Positions 31,201 through 40,272 of a stretch of DNA of 64,000 nt are shown here, piece by piece; position 1 is the stretch's first letter, and every line of letters begins with the position of its first letter. The stretch is taken from positions 124,001 to 188,000 of the forward strand of contig JALBYC010000013.1 in the NCBI GenBank assembly GCA_023212645.1, written 5' to 3'. The notes beneath the pieces were generated by a model. It was not told the origin of the DNA. It searched no databases and saw only the letters and a program-made list of their open reading frames with translations. The translations under genes were made by a program, and so were the position numbers. The stretch comes from Farysia itapuensis. Lineage: Eukaryota > Basidiomycota > Ustilaginomycetes > Ustilaginales > Ustilaginaceae.

Positions 31201-32822
31201 TTGTTACTGCGCTGGGCGAGTTGTCGCAGGTTGAGAGAAGTCTGGACAGCTGGAGAACGGAAGATGAGACCAGGGAGTAGCTCGGCTTCTCGTAGAGTCT
31301 CTGGGTCACGGAGATGGAGCAATAGATTGTACGCGCGGAATTCTGCTTCGTTGGGAGATGACTCTCCGGACCGTCGACGATCGTCGTAGAATTCGATTAA
31401 ACTTCGCATGGTCTTGCGCAGCTGTTCGAGCTCTTGCTGCTCGGACCAGCCTTCTGCTCCAGGTCCGCCCCTCCAATGCAGACAAAGAATATGGTATCGT
31501 GCGATACGCTCGTGACATTCGATCGCAATGGCGCCGCCTTCACTCTGTACGATGAAATCCTGTCGAACGGCTCGTGTTCGGTTCCAAATAAAGCCTTGCA
31601 CAGCAGTGAACCGCGGTTCGTGTGGGGATGGAGGCAGTAGTTCGTGAAAGAGATAGTCAAGCGTCTGCTTCAGGATGGGCGGCGGGCGTACATCGTCAGG
31701 CAACGGCAGCTCTCGTCCAGCGGCCGGCCGACGGTAGATCTTGACGGCATATCGAGCGTCCACACGATCCGTACCAGGACGCATTTCGAGCGGGTCCAGC
31801 TCTTTCTGAAATTCTCTCTCTTCGCGCTCGTACTCGGGACACATGTCAAGACATGTGCCAAGTAGCTTGACAGCAAACGCGAGATCTGTTGGCTTGTCCG
31901 GATCGGGTAGGATGCCAGACTTGATGTATGACGCTCGCAGGGCTTCTCTGCCAGCCTTCATCTCAAGCCAGCGATTGCCGACTTTGGGTGCATCTTCAAA
32001 ACGCCTCTTGCGCTGTTCGTCTTCGTTCACCCTTTCTCCGCCGAGATCATCCAAATTGGGAGTGGACGATCCATTGAGGGGGGTCGAGGCTCCCGAAGGA
32101 ACTGCGGATCGGTCTTTTCGCAGGAAGTTGGAGAAGGAGCTTGGTGGTACCCCAGATGGTGCCGTCTGCGGTTGACTTTTTGTTGTAAAAGAGCCGAATG
32201 TCGGTCCTTGCGAAGACGATTGCTCACTTTGCTCTGGTGCTTTGCTATTCGATGGGACATGCCCAGACAACGGCGTTGAGCCAAAAGTATTAGATGCAGA
32301 GCCAAACGCAAAAGAGGAATTTCCTTGAGACCCAAATGCGCTTGCGTTGAAGGCCGAGTTGGCAGGTTGTGTAGATGAAGATGGGGCAGGCTGTGTCGAA
32401 GAGGCTGCTTGAACAGCATTGAAAGGTGTAGGATCCGGCGCATCAGGCTTGTTGAAAACGGCGGACCGATTGGTGAATGGTCGGATGCGTTGGCCTCCAG
32501 GCTGCGTTTGTGAAGGATCAGTTTGCGACGGTGACGACATTGGCGGGCGTGATGAGAAAGATGAAGTAGGTCGTATACCACCACGTCCTCTAAAAGGCGT
32601 ACTTCCACCTCGACTCGATCCGGCGCCAAAGGAAGTTACTGGTACAGGTCTGGGACGATTGCCAGAAGCCAGTGGCAATCCACCATCTTGCTGCATTCCA
32701 CCATCTTGCTGCTGTTGTTGTCCTGGAGGTTGGGCCTGGATCTGCTGACTGAACCCTCCGAAAGAGCCAAATCCTCCATTAGAAGGCGGACGGAACGGGC
32801 CAGACCCGGACTCGGACCCCAT
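28233..32822 (-). CDS. SAC3: SAC3/GANP-family nuclear mRNA export factor
   Basis: The frame opens with TTG at 32837, so the start is placed at the ATG at 32822; 1529 residues. The N-terminus is rich in Phe-Gly, Gly-Phe-Gly and Gln, resembling nucleoporin-like FG regions that contact export receptors. The SAC3/GANP domain begins with Gly-Thr-Cys-Leu-Asp-Met-Cys-Pro-Glu-Tyr-Glu-Arg near residue 330. It continues through Phe-Ile-Trp-Asn-Arg-Thr-Arg-Ala-Val-Arg-Gln-Asp-Phe and a Tyr-Asn-Leu-Leu-Leu-His-Leu segment to about 640. A Ser/Pro-rich linker is followed by a helical Lys/Arg-rich region (~880-1010) in the position where SAC3 binds Sus1 and Cdc31. SAC3 scaffolds TREX-2 at the nuclear pore, coupling transcription to export. 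The length and order match fungal SAC3 proteins. Confidence 0.93.
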   Translation of the reverse strand: MGSESGSGPFRPPSNGGFGSFGGFSQQIQAQPPGQQQQQDGGMQQDGGLPLASGNRPRPVPVTSFGAGSSRGGSTPFRGRGGIRPTSSFSSRPPMSSPSQTDPSQTQPGGQRIRPFTNRSAVFNKPDAPDPTPFNAVQAASSTQPAPSSSTQPANSAFNASAFGSQGNSSFAFGSASNTFGSTPLSGHVPSNSKAPEQSEQSSSQGPTFGSFTTKSQPQTAPSGVPPSSFSNFLRKDRSAVPSGASTPLNGSSTPNLDDLGGERVNEDEQRKRRFEDAPKVGNRWLEMKAGREALRASYIKSGILPDPDKPTDLAFAVKLLGTCLDMCPEYEREEREFQKELDPLEMRPGTDRVDARYAVKIYRRPAAGRELPLPDDVRPPPILKQTLDYLFHELLPPSPHEPRFTAVQGFIWNRTRAVRQDFIVQSEGGAIAIECHERIARYHILCLHWRGGPGAEGWSEQQELEQLRKTMRSLIEFYDDRRRSGESSPNEAEFRAYNLLLHLRDPETLREAELLPGLIFRSPAVQTSLNLRQLAQRSNNLEKRGQPRNTEATLNFFSKFFAELGKPNVNYLMACLAENSFSSIRIGALKAMSKAYMSQHRALPIETVQKTLGLDDAQQVADMAQHLGIELEWEEQNGHRRPVAVKIDRNTVLDEAKPLTVPFSNTLVEKKRGSYSSADVVDGKASGAVPSLPGSVPLPSPKNVQPPSFHASSGRSIPAFQQTQQAVSQSASKSSPLSAAAPSFKPSNAFSSTQPPQKLSPAPSFSFAAPANKMSPFTSTQVHSAPAPVAPKPAAASSFTGLVENSATTKSHTSIPTFFASSQPGAKDELTKRPSETPEPDKVPVSSAPSIARLQPVEQKPSAAELARKAEDQRRAKQKQEAVRKYAVHKASDMLVDEFCRSASKQAASVAVERELLRRKNASRQQVVASLASKLLDSVIDGQTRTLAEKAAQSALAHTFRFRSLTSTTLSRWKAVMLVRRDYEAQRRRLQEIRRQLRLRNVLKPMPDDNGSTSIRHSLLTGERSPTSKPKRKLDEAGVICSDDEMRSRFVRTRQQRAELWEEGSMLSRLADHIDELFLHFKPADLDQWTAVYSGAGNHVASRWLRLKFGLSDGAEKAVYGDEIVNVDLADGSRFRLVDTLPDTRSLDRTGEEVGLLVFELNPLIAQTTSESQRDKLLQDDRLRLGQLAQSASVTRSLLSCRLLLVSWGHSAPILQELGAADTTGWRQVFDRIEVLELCDASTSPEIALSAILEDVMPDLQPNPKRQRCWSLQNLTEAMYDQWVQFAALASALCAGVPSSEVDPFACKVIQILTALANHLLRTTLNLSDTMLDEGEEADVLIPMPSPVAAEGVFALALGQINTLPEEQAFLMRSKLVAQQNTAGGTVPFAVDQHVGALLDLSLEKLASVWIQVHDEAEVAQSLVTERQTLDRLCRAAMDELSATSRSIWSRYRETAPTLSLSCTQSYPGIDIEMEPIETREDYNATPPGYISSTSPQFRVATEAKLKTASSVASLRALVARTNAFLNS

Positions 32823-33080
32823 CGCAGAGCGGTCCAATCGTCCCCTCTACGCACCAAATCCTCTCGCACAACGAGGGTTTTGGGAGAATCAGGTGGGTTG
32901 GTAGTGGTACGAAATCGTTGAGCGTCACCCTCGCGTGGACGCGTTTTCCGACTTCCGAATAGTTTCACCTTCGCTCAAAAGAAACGACACTCTCAAGACG
33001 TTGATCAACAGTCATAGGCTAGGATTGATGAGCTAAGTACAAAGAGGGGGGCGATAAGCATGGGACTGTGGGGAGCAAAG

Positions 33081-34537
33081 CTATTGTGCGGAGACCAAAG
33101 ATGTCAAGAGACTTGGCCAAGTCGTCGCAGTGGATGAGTCGACTTGATTATTGAAGTAAGCAGTAGCGAGGTTCAGACCACCGTCGAGTTGGAATGGCTC
33201 TTCGATCTCAATGTCGAGATCGACAAAGTCAAAGGGGCTACCACTGCTTAGACTATTGTCATCGGCTGTCGACGCACTCGTCCATGTGAGATCGTCATCA
33301 GACTCGTTCATAGGCGCCATATTGATCTGGGAGATCCCAACGCCTTCGCTGCCGTAAATGTCTCGCAGCAAGGTGTCTGTAGCAAGCTCCCACACGTCCT
33401 TTCGCGACGTGGCGACCGGCGAGGTCAAAAGCTGAAAGCGACCATTAGCATCGCTGTTGTCCCCAGACATAGCACTGTGGTCCTCGTTCATGCCATCGTC
33501 GAGACAGTGGCTGGCGTCTGATGTTCCTGTTGCGCCAACTGCTGGTGTCTCAGGGACCGAGCCAGTAGGTACCGAGTCAATGGTGCTGGAAGTCGTCGTG
33601 GTACCTTGATCCGAAGTACCAAGCGCCGTCGTGTCACCAACTTTGGCGAGGTCGATGTAGTTGGAGAGGAGAGATTCAGCTTCAGGTGCATCCGTCGTGA
33701 CCGACTGAGCTGCGAAGTGTTCACCAATGTTGACAGGTTGAAACGAGTCTGAGACGATGCTGCGGCCATTGACGTCGATGAGGCTCTCTTTCTTTCCACT
33801 GGCTGTAGTCTCTGTACCGGCAAGACCATTGAACGGAGCGAAGACATCCGCTGCTGGGACTGCCCGAGCTCAGCATCTCGATAAGATGGTGCATCAGAGC
33901 AGGTCGCCTCCGCTGCAGGGAGGCGAACGTCTTCATTCAAGGACTGCTGGACAAGAGTGCCAGAAGAAGGGGAGAGAGAGCCAATTGACGCCGGCGCTGC
34001 AATCGTCGATGGACAAGTGCCAGACTTGTGAGCATTGTTGACGCTCTGCAGAACAGCTGAGACAGTTGGAGCCAAAGTGAAAGTCGCAGGGGACGCTGAC
34101 TTGGACGGGTTGACAAGATTACGGATCAAGTTTTCGAGGGAGCTAACGCGCGATTCGCAGTCCTTAAGCTTGGCCTCGAGCGCCGTTCGAATCAGGGCGT
34201 CTGAGGCTGCTTGCTTGCGTAGGGTATCATTCTCGGATTTGAGAGCAGAGACGGAGCCTTCCAGCTCGTCCATGTATGCCTTCTTGCGCTCACGCGAGTA
34301 TTGGGCGGACAGACGGTTGCGGGCTTGGCGAGCTTCGAGTCTGGCTCTACGCTCCGGGTCGGTTGCTTTCCGTCGACCGGATTTGGAAGGCGACGCATCC
34401 GACTCGGGAGACACGGCTGAATCGTCGAAATCGATATCACCGTCCGATGGCTGATCTATCCTTCTCTTCTTGTTTGGTGACGACATTGACGATGCCGAGC
34501 CTAGAGGCTGTGGGAGGACAGGGAGTGAGGACGACAT
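33081..34537 (-). CDS. cib1: HAC1/CIB1-type bZIP regulator of the unfolded protein response, with non-canonical intron
   Basis: The bZIP frame starts at the ATG at 34537. The basic region (Ala-Arg-Leu-Glu-Ala-Arg-Gln-Ala-Arg-Asn-Arg-Leu-Ser-Ala-Gln-Tyr-Ser-Arg) is near residues 65-85, followed by a leucine zipper to ~135. Unspliced, the frame ends at 33488 (349 aa) with a low-complexity Arg/Ser/Thr tail. A second frame is open from inside this region to 33081 and encodes a Ser/Asp-rich acidic segment. Removing 33854-33915 (62 nt) joins 33916-34537 to 33081-33853, giving 464 residues. The junction has no GT-AG; both ends are CNG|CNG sites in 7-nt loops, as IRE1 cuts HAC1/XBP1. The spliced form would be the active factor, and the unspliced form may be inactive or inhibitory. 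U. maydis cib1 is known to be organised this way. Confidence 0.9.
33854..33915 (-). promoter_or_regulatory. Predicted IRE1-spliced (non-spliceosomal) intron of the bZIP mRNA
   Basis: The 5' site sits in a perfect 7-bp stem with a 7-nt loop, CTG|CAGC, on the minus strand (stem 33919-33925 with 33905-33911, loop 33912-33918). The 3' site is the loop CAG|CAGC at 33850-33856, on a weaker stem (TCC/GGA plus a wobble pair and a bulge). Cutting both after the third loop base removes 62 nt. That length is 2 modulo 3, and it shifts the ribosome exactly from the bZIP frame into the downstream open frame. Confidence 0.85.
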
Positions 34538-34966
34538 GACGAAGAAATTGCGAAGTAGAGACAAAGGAAGGTGATGAGATGTGATCCAACACCCAGTCAA
34601 GGGGAGGACAGTGGGTGACGTGGAAGGTGGGAGGCAAGGGGGTAAACGTGTAAACTCAGCATTCACATATTCACGGCCCAGTTCACTGCGCTGGACACCG
34701 CCTCTCCGCCCGAAGCGGATAGGTCGACGTGGAACTTTCGGAAGTCCGGAAATCGTGATTGTGATTGTGATTACGAACTTCAAAAACACCTTACGCGGTC
34801 TAACAGCCTTAAGACAAAGATGTAAGATCGCTAGTTCAAATTTTGCGCGGCTAACTCTTATGGACCCTGCATGTTTTGATGACGAGATGACGCCTCGCGA
34901 GCGCTGTACTCACACTCTCACCGTCGTTGCAATTAAGTCGGGAGCCAAGGTCGGCGGCTACACAAG
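34538..34966. other. Divergent intergenic region between the bZIP gene and coiled-coil gene
   Basis: About 430 bp. The bZIP frame stays open without ATG as far as 34789, so this part is probably leader sequence. A weak T-arm-like segment (34795-34860) was examined and not accepted as a tRNA. Confidence 0.45.
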
Positions 34967-36367
34967 ATGGAGTCAGCCTTTGCGGTGAGCGCATCCACTC
35001 TAACGGAAGGCGGTGGACATCTCACCGAGCAGCCGCCACCCAGCTTTCTAGCAACGCAAAGAGCTGCTACGCAGGGCACCGCACCTGCTTACCAACCGCC
35101 GCTCAAGGAGAGGATTCTCGCCTTCGCCGAACGCCATGGACAGCTTACATCACAGCTTGAGAAATTAGGTGACGTACGTGGCAAGCTTGATGCAGTCCAA
35201 GAGGACATCTACACCATCAGCGGCAAAGTGACGACGCAACAGTCACGTCTCCGTACGCTAAAAGAAGTTACGAGAGAAAAGCAGAGCGAACACGCTCGGA
35301 TGAGCGGGACCTTTGCAAAGCGCGTCATGAACAAGAGAGGAGCTCGTTCGCGGCTCCTGATGCAAGCACAGAAGGATGTCGAGCATGCAATGACCCAGGA
35401 ACGAGCGCACGAGAAAGAATTGGAGCAGAACAGGGAAGAGTTACAACGCTTGCAGCAGATTAAGACATCGCTCGAGCTGGATCACGTTGACTATGTCTCC
35501 TTGTCTTATGAACTGGACACGATCGACAACCTGCTGTTTGACGGTGTGACTCCGGACTATCCCGAAGATGATGAAGCCGAATGGGAGGTCAAAGTGTGCC
35601 AAGAAGTCCAGAACCTGATCATGGCAGAATCAGCAAGAGAAAAACGAGCGAGACAGTATCTCAAGGATGCTATGCCCAACCTTACGTCCGTCATTCAGGA
35701 TATCCAAAAGGCTCTGCAGCATTGCGTAGACATAGGCGTGCCACAGAACACAAAGTACACAAAGCAGCTGATGTCCAACTCGGGCGCTGGGGCTACTGTC
35801 AGAGGTACGCAGTCCCTGGTTCTGAATGCCAAGACCAATTCAGGCAAATTTTTCACCACGGTAGCCAAGGCCCGGGGAAGCCAGTTGCTTATCGGCAAGG
35901 TACCAGAGTTCCGCTTGATCGAGCTTTATCTGATGCCAGGCAGCCGCAGCCCCAAAGCGGTCAACGAGCGTGGTTTGCATAAATCGCTCGAAGTATCGTA
36001 TGCGCAGGCCAAGGCGCTATCCACATACCTCAAACGCGAGATCAACCTCAGTCTGGAACGACAGAAAAAAATAGCCAGCGAGACAGCCAAGGTACTACAA
36101 GATCTGAACCAAGCCAAACAGGAAAGTCGGACGCTTCGACGGAGCATTGTACTTCGTGTCTTGCAGGCGGGACGTTCCGATATGCAACAACCATCGTCAT
36201 CCGTCATCACATCCACGTCGCCGGACGATCAGCTGCTCACCAATCCCATGGTGTCAACTAACTTTCGCGAAGGCCTTCGCAAGGAAGCATTTGCCCGATT
36301 ACACAAGATGATCGCGCTTCCGGACCCCGAGTCAGAGGACGACAACATGTACCCCATGATCGCATAG
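34967..36367 (+). CDS. Coiled-coil protein of unknown function
   Basis: A single-exon, 466-residue hydrophilic protein. Residues ~50-190 form a long predicted coiled coil with Lys, Glu, Gln and Leu heptads (for example Glu-Lys-Glu-Leu-Glu-Gln-Asn-Arg-Glu-Glu-Leu). A second helical region covers ~205-260 and a third ~340-400. The middle has a short non-helical segment (Thr-Lys-Tyr-Thr-Lys-Gln-Leu...Gly-Ala-Gly-Ala). No membrane segment, signal peptide or catalytic motif is visible. The acidic C-terminus ends in Glu-Asp-Asp-Asn-Met-Tyr-Pro-Met. It is likely a structural or scaffold protein; I cannot name a family. Confidence 0.75.
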   Translation: MESAFAVSASTLTEGGGHLTEQPPPSFLATQRAATQGTAPAYQPPLKERILAFAERHGQLTSQLEKLGDVRGKLDAVQEDIYTISGKVTTQQSRLRTLKEVTREKQSEHARMSGTFAKRVMNKRGARSRLLMQAQKDVEHAMTQERAHEKELEQNREELQRLQQIKTSLELDHVDYVSLSYELDTIDNLLFDGVTPDYPEDDEAEWEVKVCQEVQNLIMAESAREKRARQYLKDAMPNLTSVIQDIQKALQHCVDIGVPQNTKYTKQLMSNSGAGATVRGTQSLVLNAKTNSGKFFTTVAKARGSQLLIGKVPEFRLIELYLMPGSRSPKAVNERGLHKSLEVSYAQAKALSTYLKREINLSLERQKKIASETAKVLQDLNQAKQESRTLRRSIVLRVLQAGRSDMQQPSSSVITSTSPDDQLLTNPMVSTNFREGLRKEAFARLHKMIALPDPESEDDNMYPMIA

Positions 36368-37405
36368 GCTTGTAAAGATACTGTACTATATTCACGAGTA
36401 TTACTGCAGATCCGTTTTATCCGCGCTTGAGAGGTTCGACAGTGTCTGGTGGCTGTGAAGGCGTGAAGGTGCGTGGTTGACGCCAAGGTCTAGGCTGATG
36501 CGCACGCGAGTTACCAAATATAGTGCGTGTACAACAGAAGCGAGCAAATGGCGCAAGATTGGATCGGCCTTTGTGTGCGAATCCTCAAGCCGTAGCCACG
36601 ATCGCGCTGCAACCTGGGCATACCTGCCCAACACCGCATAGTGTGGGGTTCCCCGCAGGCTGCGATGCGGGATTAGTGCGGGGTAAAGGTGTGGGAGGTG
36701 GTACTGAGAATGTAATTTGATATTCGATGGCCGAAGCCCGTTGTACCCGCTATGGGGTCGCCGACGTTGTTGGCGGTGGTTGCAGCGAATCACAAAGCGG
36801 GCCATGTTTCTGACCGGCATTCCACGTTTGCTGAGTTTCTGCCAAGCAATGGCGGAGCTGCAATGCCACGCGACTTTGGTTTAACCAGAGCATACAAATC
36901 GTCAAGCTGGGCACCAAGCATTGGCTTTCTACTACAATGGAACAGGAGGCGTGCAGATTCCCCCGCTTAGATGCATCCATGTCGAGGTTACTCTTGGCGC
37001 CCTTTCTACGTGGGCGCGGATGTTTCCGTGGCTGCTCCATTGCCTGAAACAAGCTTTGCGAGCGAGGCCATGAATTTACGACACGTCCAAAAGTGCAAGT
37101 GCTCCACCTACCCCACCTTTGGTTGCTCCGCATTGATCAGCTCATCATTGGTCTCACAACGTGCCTTTGTTCTGTCCCAGTGCCCATCATGAGTCTGCAG
37201 CTCCTAGCAAGTGCTCCTGCAGCCGCGTCAGAAGATGTCGGCGACTGCCTGCGATTGGCCTACCCCGCCTTTTGGGCATGCGCACTCCTCCCACTGTGTC
37301 TGCACGAACCCCACACTTTCGCGCCTATAAGAGCAGTCTGCCCTAGGAACCCATGGCCTTCTCTTAATCTTATCCCCTCATTCTTGCTCACTACCTCACT
37401 GCGCG
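36368..37405. other. Intergenic region upstream of the MFS transporter
   Basis: About 1 kb with no convincing gene on either strand. The right end is pyrimidine-rich and carries a TATA-like box about 75 bp before the transporter ATG. Confidence 0.5.
37326..37331 (+). promoter_or_regulatory. TATA-like box of the MFS transporter gene
   Basis: TATAAG lies 75 bp upstream of the ATG at 37406, within the range seen for inducible fungal promoters with short leaders. It is a sequence match only. Confidence 0.4.
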
Positions 37406-38932
37406 ATGTCATATCACCCAGACCGCGACTCGGACTCGATCGAGAAAAAAGACCACGTCGGTCTCGAGGATGGTATTGCCATTGCCCCCGTCCTCACCTC
37501 TGGCACCCTTTCTGCCGATGCTGTCGTTACCACTACCGCAGACCCACGCGAAACAGGTCGTCTTGTTCGCAAATTGGACTTGCACGTGATCCCCATTTGC
37601 GCAGTCCTCTATCTTTTTTCGTTCCTGGATCGTACGGCCATCGGTAACGCCAGGGTTCTCGGCATGGAGAAGCAGCTCCAGCTAACGGACTCGGAATACT
37701 TAGGAAGTTTGTCTGCATTCTTCGGGCTCTACTGCCTCTTAGAGATCCCGTCCAACCTGATTCTCAAGAAGGTTGGTGCAAAGCTGTGGATTCCTATCAT
37801 CGTTGTTGCGTGGGGCTTGGTTATGCTGGTTACCGGATTCTCCAAGAATTTTGAAGCACTTCTTGCATTTCGAATTTTACTTGGTGCTGCAGAAGCTGGA
37901 CTCTTCCCAGGCATCACCTACTACTTGACAACTTTGTACCCTCGCAAGTACATCCAGCTCCGAGTCGGTCTCTTTTTTTCGGCCGCCACCATTGCCGGTG
38001 CATTCGGCGGTCTTTTGGCTTTCGGCTTGGCCAAGGCCAAGAGTGGAGACTACGAGGGTTGGTCGTTCATCTTCTTTGTTGAAGGTGCTCTTACCGTTGT
38101 TGCCGGTATCGCTGCCTACTTTTTGCTTTTCGATGGCATCGAGCAGGCCAAGTTCCTCACCGAGCATGAGAAAGTATACATGTCGGAGCGAGTGCACTTT
38201 GACGGCAATGACGTGCCCATGAACGACGACTTTGCCTGGAAGTTTGTCTTTGCCGGCCTCAAGGACTGGAAGACATACTTTACTCTCATTTGCTATGTTA
38301 GCACCATTACCCCCCTCTACTCGACAGCCCTGACTCTTCCTTCCATCCTCAAAAACTCTCTCAAGTACAACTCGGTCGACGCCAACTTGTACACTGTGCC
38401 TGTATACACTGTTGCCTCGGTCATGGTCATCATATTTGCGTACTCCTCTGACCGTCTTGGCGTCAGATTCCCCTTCATCTGCCTCGGCACGCTCATGAGT
38501 GGTATCGGATGGGCTCTCTCGCTCCACTACAGCAACTCGCACCCCAAAACTGCATACGGAGCACAATTTATCTCAGCTGCCGGCTCGTACGCTGCCTTCC
38601 CCGGTGTCGTTGCCTCTCTGACCCAGACAATCGGCGGAAAGACCAAGCGATCGGTCTGCATTGCCATCATCGTTGGCTTCGGTGGTCTGGCCGGAACGAT
38701 CTCTTCCAACATCTTCCCTAAGAAGCAGGCGCCTTACTACCACCGCGCTCACTACATTAACATCGGCATGAATGCTGTCGCCTTCTTCTCTGCGCTTGCC
38801 TTCGCCGGTCTCCTCCGCCTGGCCAACCAGCGCAAGCAGAAGATGATTGACTCTGGCCGCGCTGCTCAGCTCTCCAAGCAGGAGCTTGCTGACCTTGGTG
38901 ACGAGTCGCCTTACTTCAAGTACCGATACTAG
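37406..38932 (+). CDS. MFS anion:cation symporter (DAL5/TNA1-like permease)
   Basis: A single-exon, 508-residue protein with about 12 hydrophobic segments. A hydrophilic N-terminus (~1-55) precedes Arg-Lys-Leu-Asp-Leu-His-Val-Ile-Pro and Leu-Tyr-Leu-Phe-Ser-Phe-Leu-Asp-Arg-Thr-Ala-Ile-Gly-Asn-Ala-Arg, the first-helix signature of the anion:cation symporter family. Phe-Arg-Ile-Leu-Leu-Gly-Ala-Ala-Glu-Ala-Gly-Leu-Phe-Pro-Gly in helix 4 is equally typical. Fungal members import allantoate, nicotinate, pantothenate, biotin-pathway compounds or similar carboxylates; the substrate cannot be decided from sequence. Codon use looks more biased toward preferred C-ending codons than in the neighbours, suggesting good expression. 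Confidence 0.9.
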   Translation: MSYHPDRDSDSIEKKDHVGLEDGIAIAPVLTSGTLSADAVVTTTADPRETGRLVRKLDLHVIPICAVLYLFSFLDRTAIGNARVLGMEKQLQLTDSEYLGSLSAFFGLYCLLEIPSNLILKKVGAKLWIPIIVVAWGLVMLVTGFSKNFEALLAFRILLGAAEAGLFPGITYYLTTLYPRKYIQLRVGLFFSAATIAGAFGGLLAFGLAKAKSGDYEGWSFIFFVEGALTVVAGIAAYFLLFDGIEQAKFLTEHEKVYMSERVHFDGNDVPMNDDFAWKFVFAGLKDWKTYFTLICYVSTITPLYSTALTLPSILKNSLKYNSVDANLYTVPVYTVASVMVIIFAYSSDRLGVRFPFICLGTLMSGIGWALSLHYSNSHPKTAYGAQFISAAGSYAAFPGVVASLTQTIGGKTKRSVCIAIIVGFGGLAGTISSNIFPKKQAPYYHRAHYINIGMNAVAFFSALAFAGLLRLANQRKQKMIDSGRAAQLSKQELADLGDESPYFKYRY

Positions 38933-39138
38933 ATTCCTGTCCTTTCCATAGTCACTGTCTGCTTTGTATGATTTTCTAGGGTTACGCACGCGGAATAGAA
39001 ATAGAACACATTTTGTCCGTAATGCTGCGACCGACTTGAAACATACTTGAGCTGTGCTACCAGATCGTTGGCTCAAAGCGCTCAGACACGGCTCGGCGAG
39101 ACGCTCGCTCAGCATGTGAACACAATTGATTTGATTTT

Positions 39139-40272
39139 CTATGTGGTGGATGAAGACATGTGCCAGGTGGACCAATGCCAAGCGTCCATGACGCCCCAGA
39201 CTTGCGCATAGGTTTTCTCGACATTGGCGAAAGAGTCGTCTGCGTTGTTGCTTAGAGTTACGGACTCGTCAAGCTCGCTGGTGAGGGCGCGAATGGAGGC
39301 CAGCAGGTCCTGTGCTTCGCGCTTGAGCGCAAACACGGCTGCAGTCTCTTGCTCTTGTGAATGGAATGGGTTGGCCGACTTTGGAGCCGGAGAGAGTTGG
39401 GGGTATCGCGTTTTTGGTGTACGGTTGAGGTCAATGTCGGATGGTAAGAGGATTGATATTGACGTGTCTGCTGTAGGCGCGGTGCTGTGACTGATGTCGT
39501 GGAAGGTGTCGGATTCGTCGTTCGAGTAGACAGAGTCGTCAGAGTCTCTTCGAACTCTGGACGGAACAACGTCCCTGTCGCGATAAGACGGAAATGGAAC
39601 CAAGGGTATCTGCGATTGCTGTCTGGTGGGTGAGGCGACCATGGCGAATTCGGGCTCATCGTCGTGCGCGTGCATACGTTGCCAAGACATCTCCTCATCC
39701 ATTTGCCGTGACGAAGCTGGAGCCTTCCGAGTCGTACGGCGGGGTTTGGGCTGATTTGCTGGGCTTTGTGACGATACGCTGCTTGTCGAGGCGTGCGGCA
39801 TTTGCGCAAGTTGTGGCAAGGGAGCTGAAGGCCTTCTGTGCTGATCGTGCCGCGAAACGTGTTCAAAGGCACTCGCAATAGATCTGACGGAATGACGCTG
39901 GTTGCGCGGTCTGCTGCCGGACGCAGTGGGCTCGACGCCCATGAGAATGCGCTGAATAGCGACTGACGAGCCGAGGGGCGAGCTTGGCATCAAACTCGAA
40001 GCAGATGAAAGCTGCCGTAAGCGGGTACTACTGCTCGACACGGAACCCACGTCGCTATAATCTGCAGATCCGGTGCTTGAGGGTGAGCTAAAAGTTGCAT
40101 CATCAGAGTCAACCTCGTACAGTAGTCTATGTTGAAGTTTGGTCAATCCGGGCGGCGCCGATGGCTGTGCTGCAGCCTTCATGGTGGGAGAGTTTTCCAG
40201 CGAGTACGGAAATGCTAGATTCGAGCTGTCGGCGACTTCCAGATGAGCATCCGCTGCAAGCATGCGGCGCAT
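39139..40272 (-). CDS. Serine-rich protein of unknown function
   Basis: A single-exon, 377-residue protein from the ATG at 40272. It is Ser-, Pro-, Arg- and Asp-rich and mostly disordered, with basic patches (Pro-Arg-Arg-Thr-Thr-Arg-Lys near 180) and many potential phosphorylation sites. The last ~60 residues look helical (Phe-Ala-Leu-Lys-Arg-Glu-Ala-Gln-Asp-Leu-Leu-Ala-Ser-Ile-Arg) and end in a Trp/His-rich tail. No known domain is recognised. It is convergent with the MFS transporter gene, with about 200 bp between stops. Confidence 0.6.
   Translation of the reverse strand: MRRMLAADAHLEVADSSNLAFPYSLENSPTMKAAAQPSAPPGLTKLQHRLLYEVDSDDATFSSPSSTGSADYSDVGSVSSSSTRLRQLSSASSLMPSSPLGSSVAIQRILMGVEPTASGSRPRNQRHSVRSIASAFEHVSRHDQHRRPSAPLPQLAQMPHASTSSVSSQSPANQPKPRRTTRKAPASSRQMDEEMSWQRMHAHDDEPEFAMVASPTRQQSQIPLVPFPSYRDRDVVPSRVRRDSDDSVYSNDESDTFHDISHSTAPTADTSISILLPSDIDLNRTPKTRYPQLSPAPKSANPFHSQEQETAAVFALKREAQDLLASIRALTSELDESVTLSNNADDSFANVEKTYAQVWGVMDAWHWSTWHMSSSTT

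Noticed and set aside
33921..34537. A GT-AG intron connecting the bZIP frames
   Set aside because: I found no donor-acceptor pair near the frame switch that joins them cleanly, whereas the IRE1-type sites do so exactly.
34795..34860. Possible tRNA with a GCTAG-TTCAAAT T-arm-like segment
   Set aside because: Only three T-stem pairs form and the acceptor ends are not complementary; no cloverleaf can be drawn.
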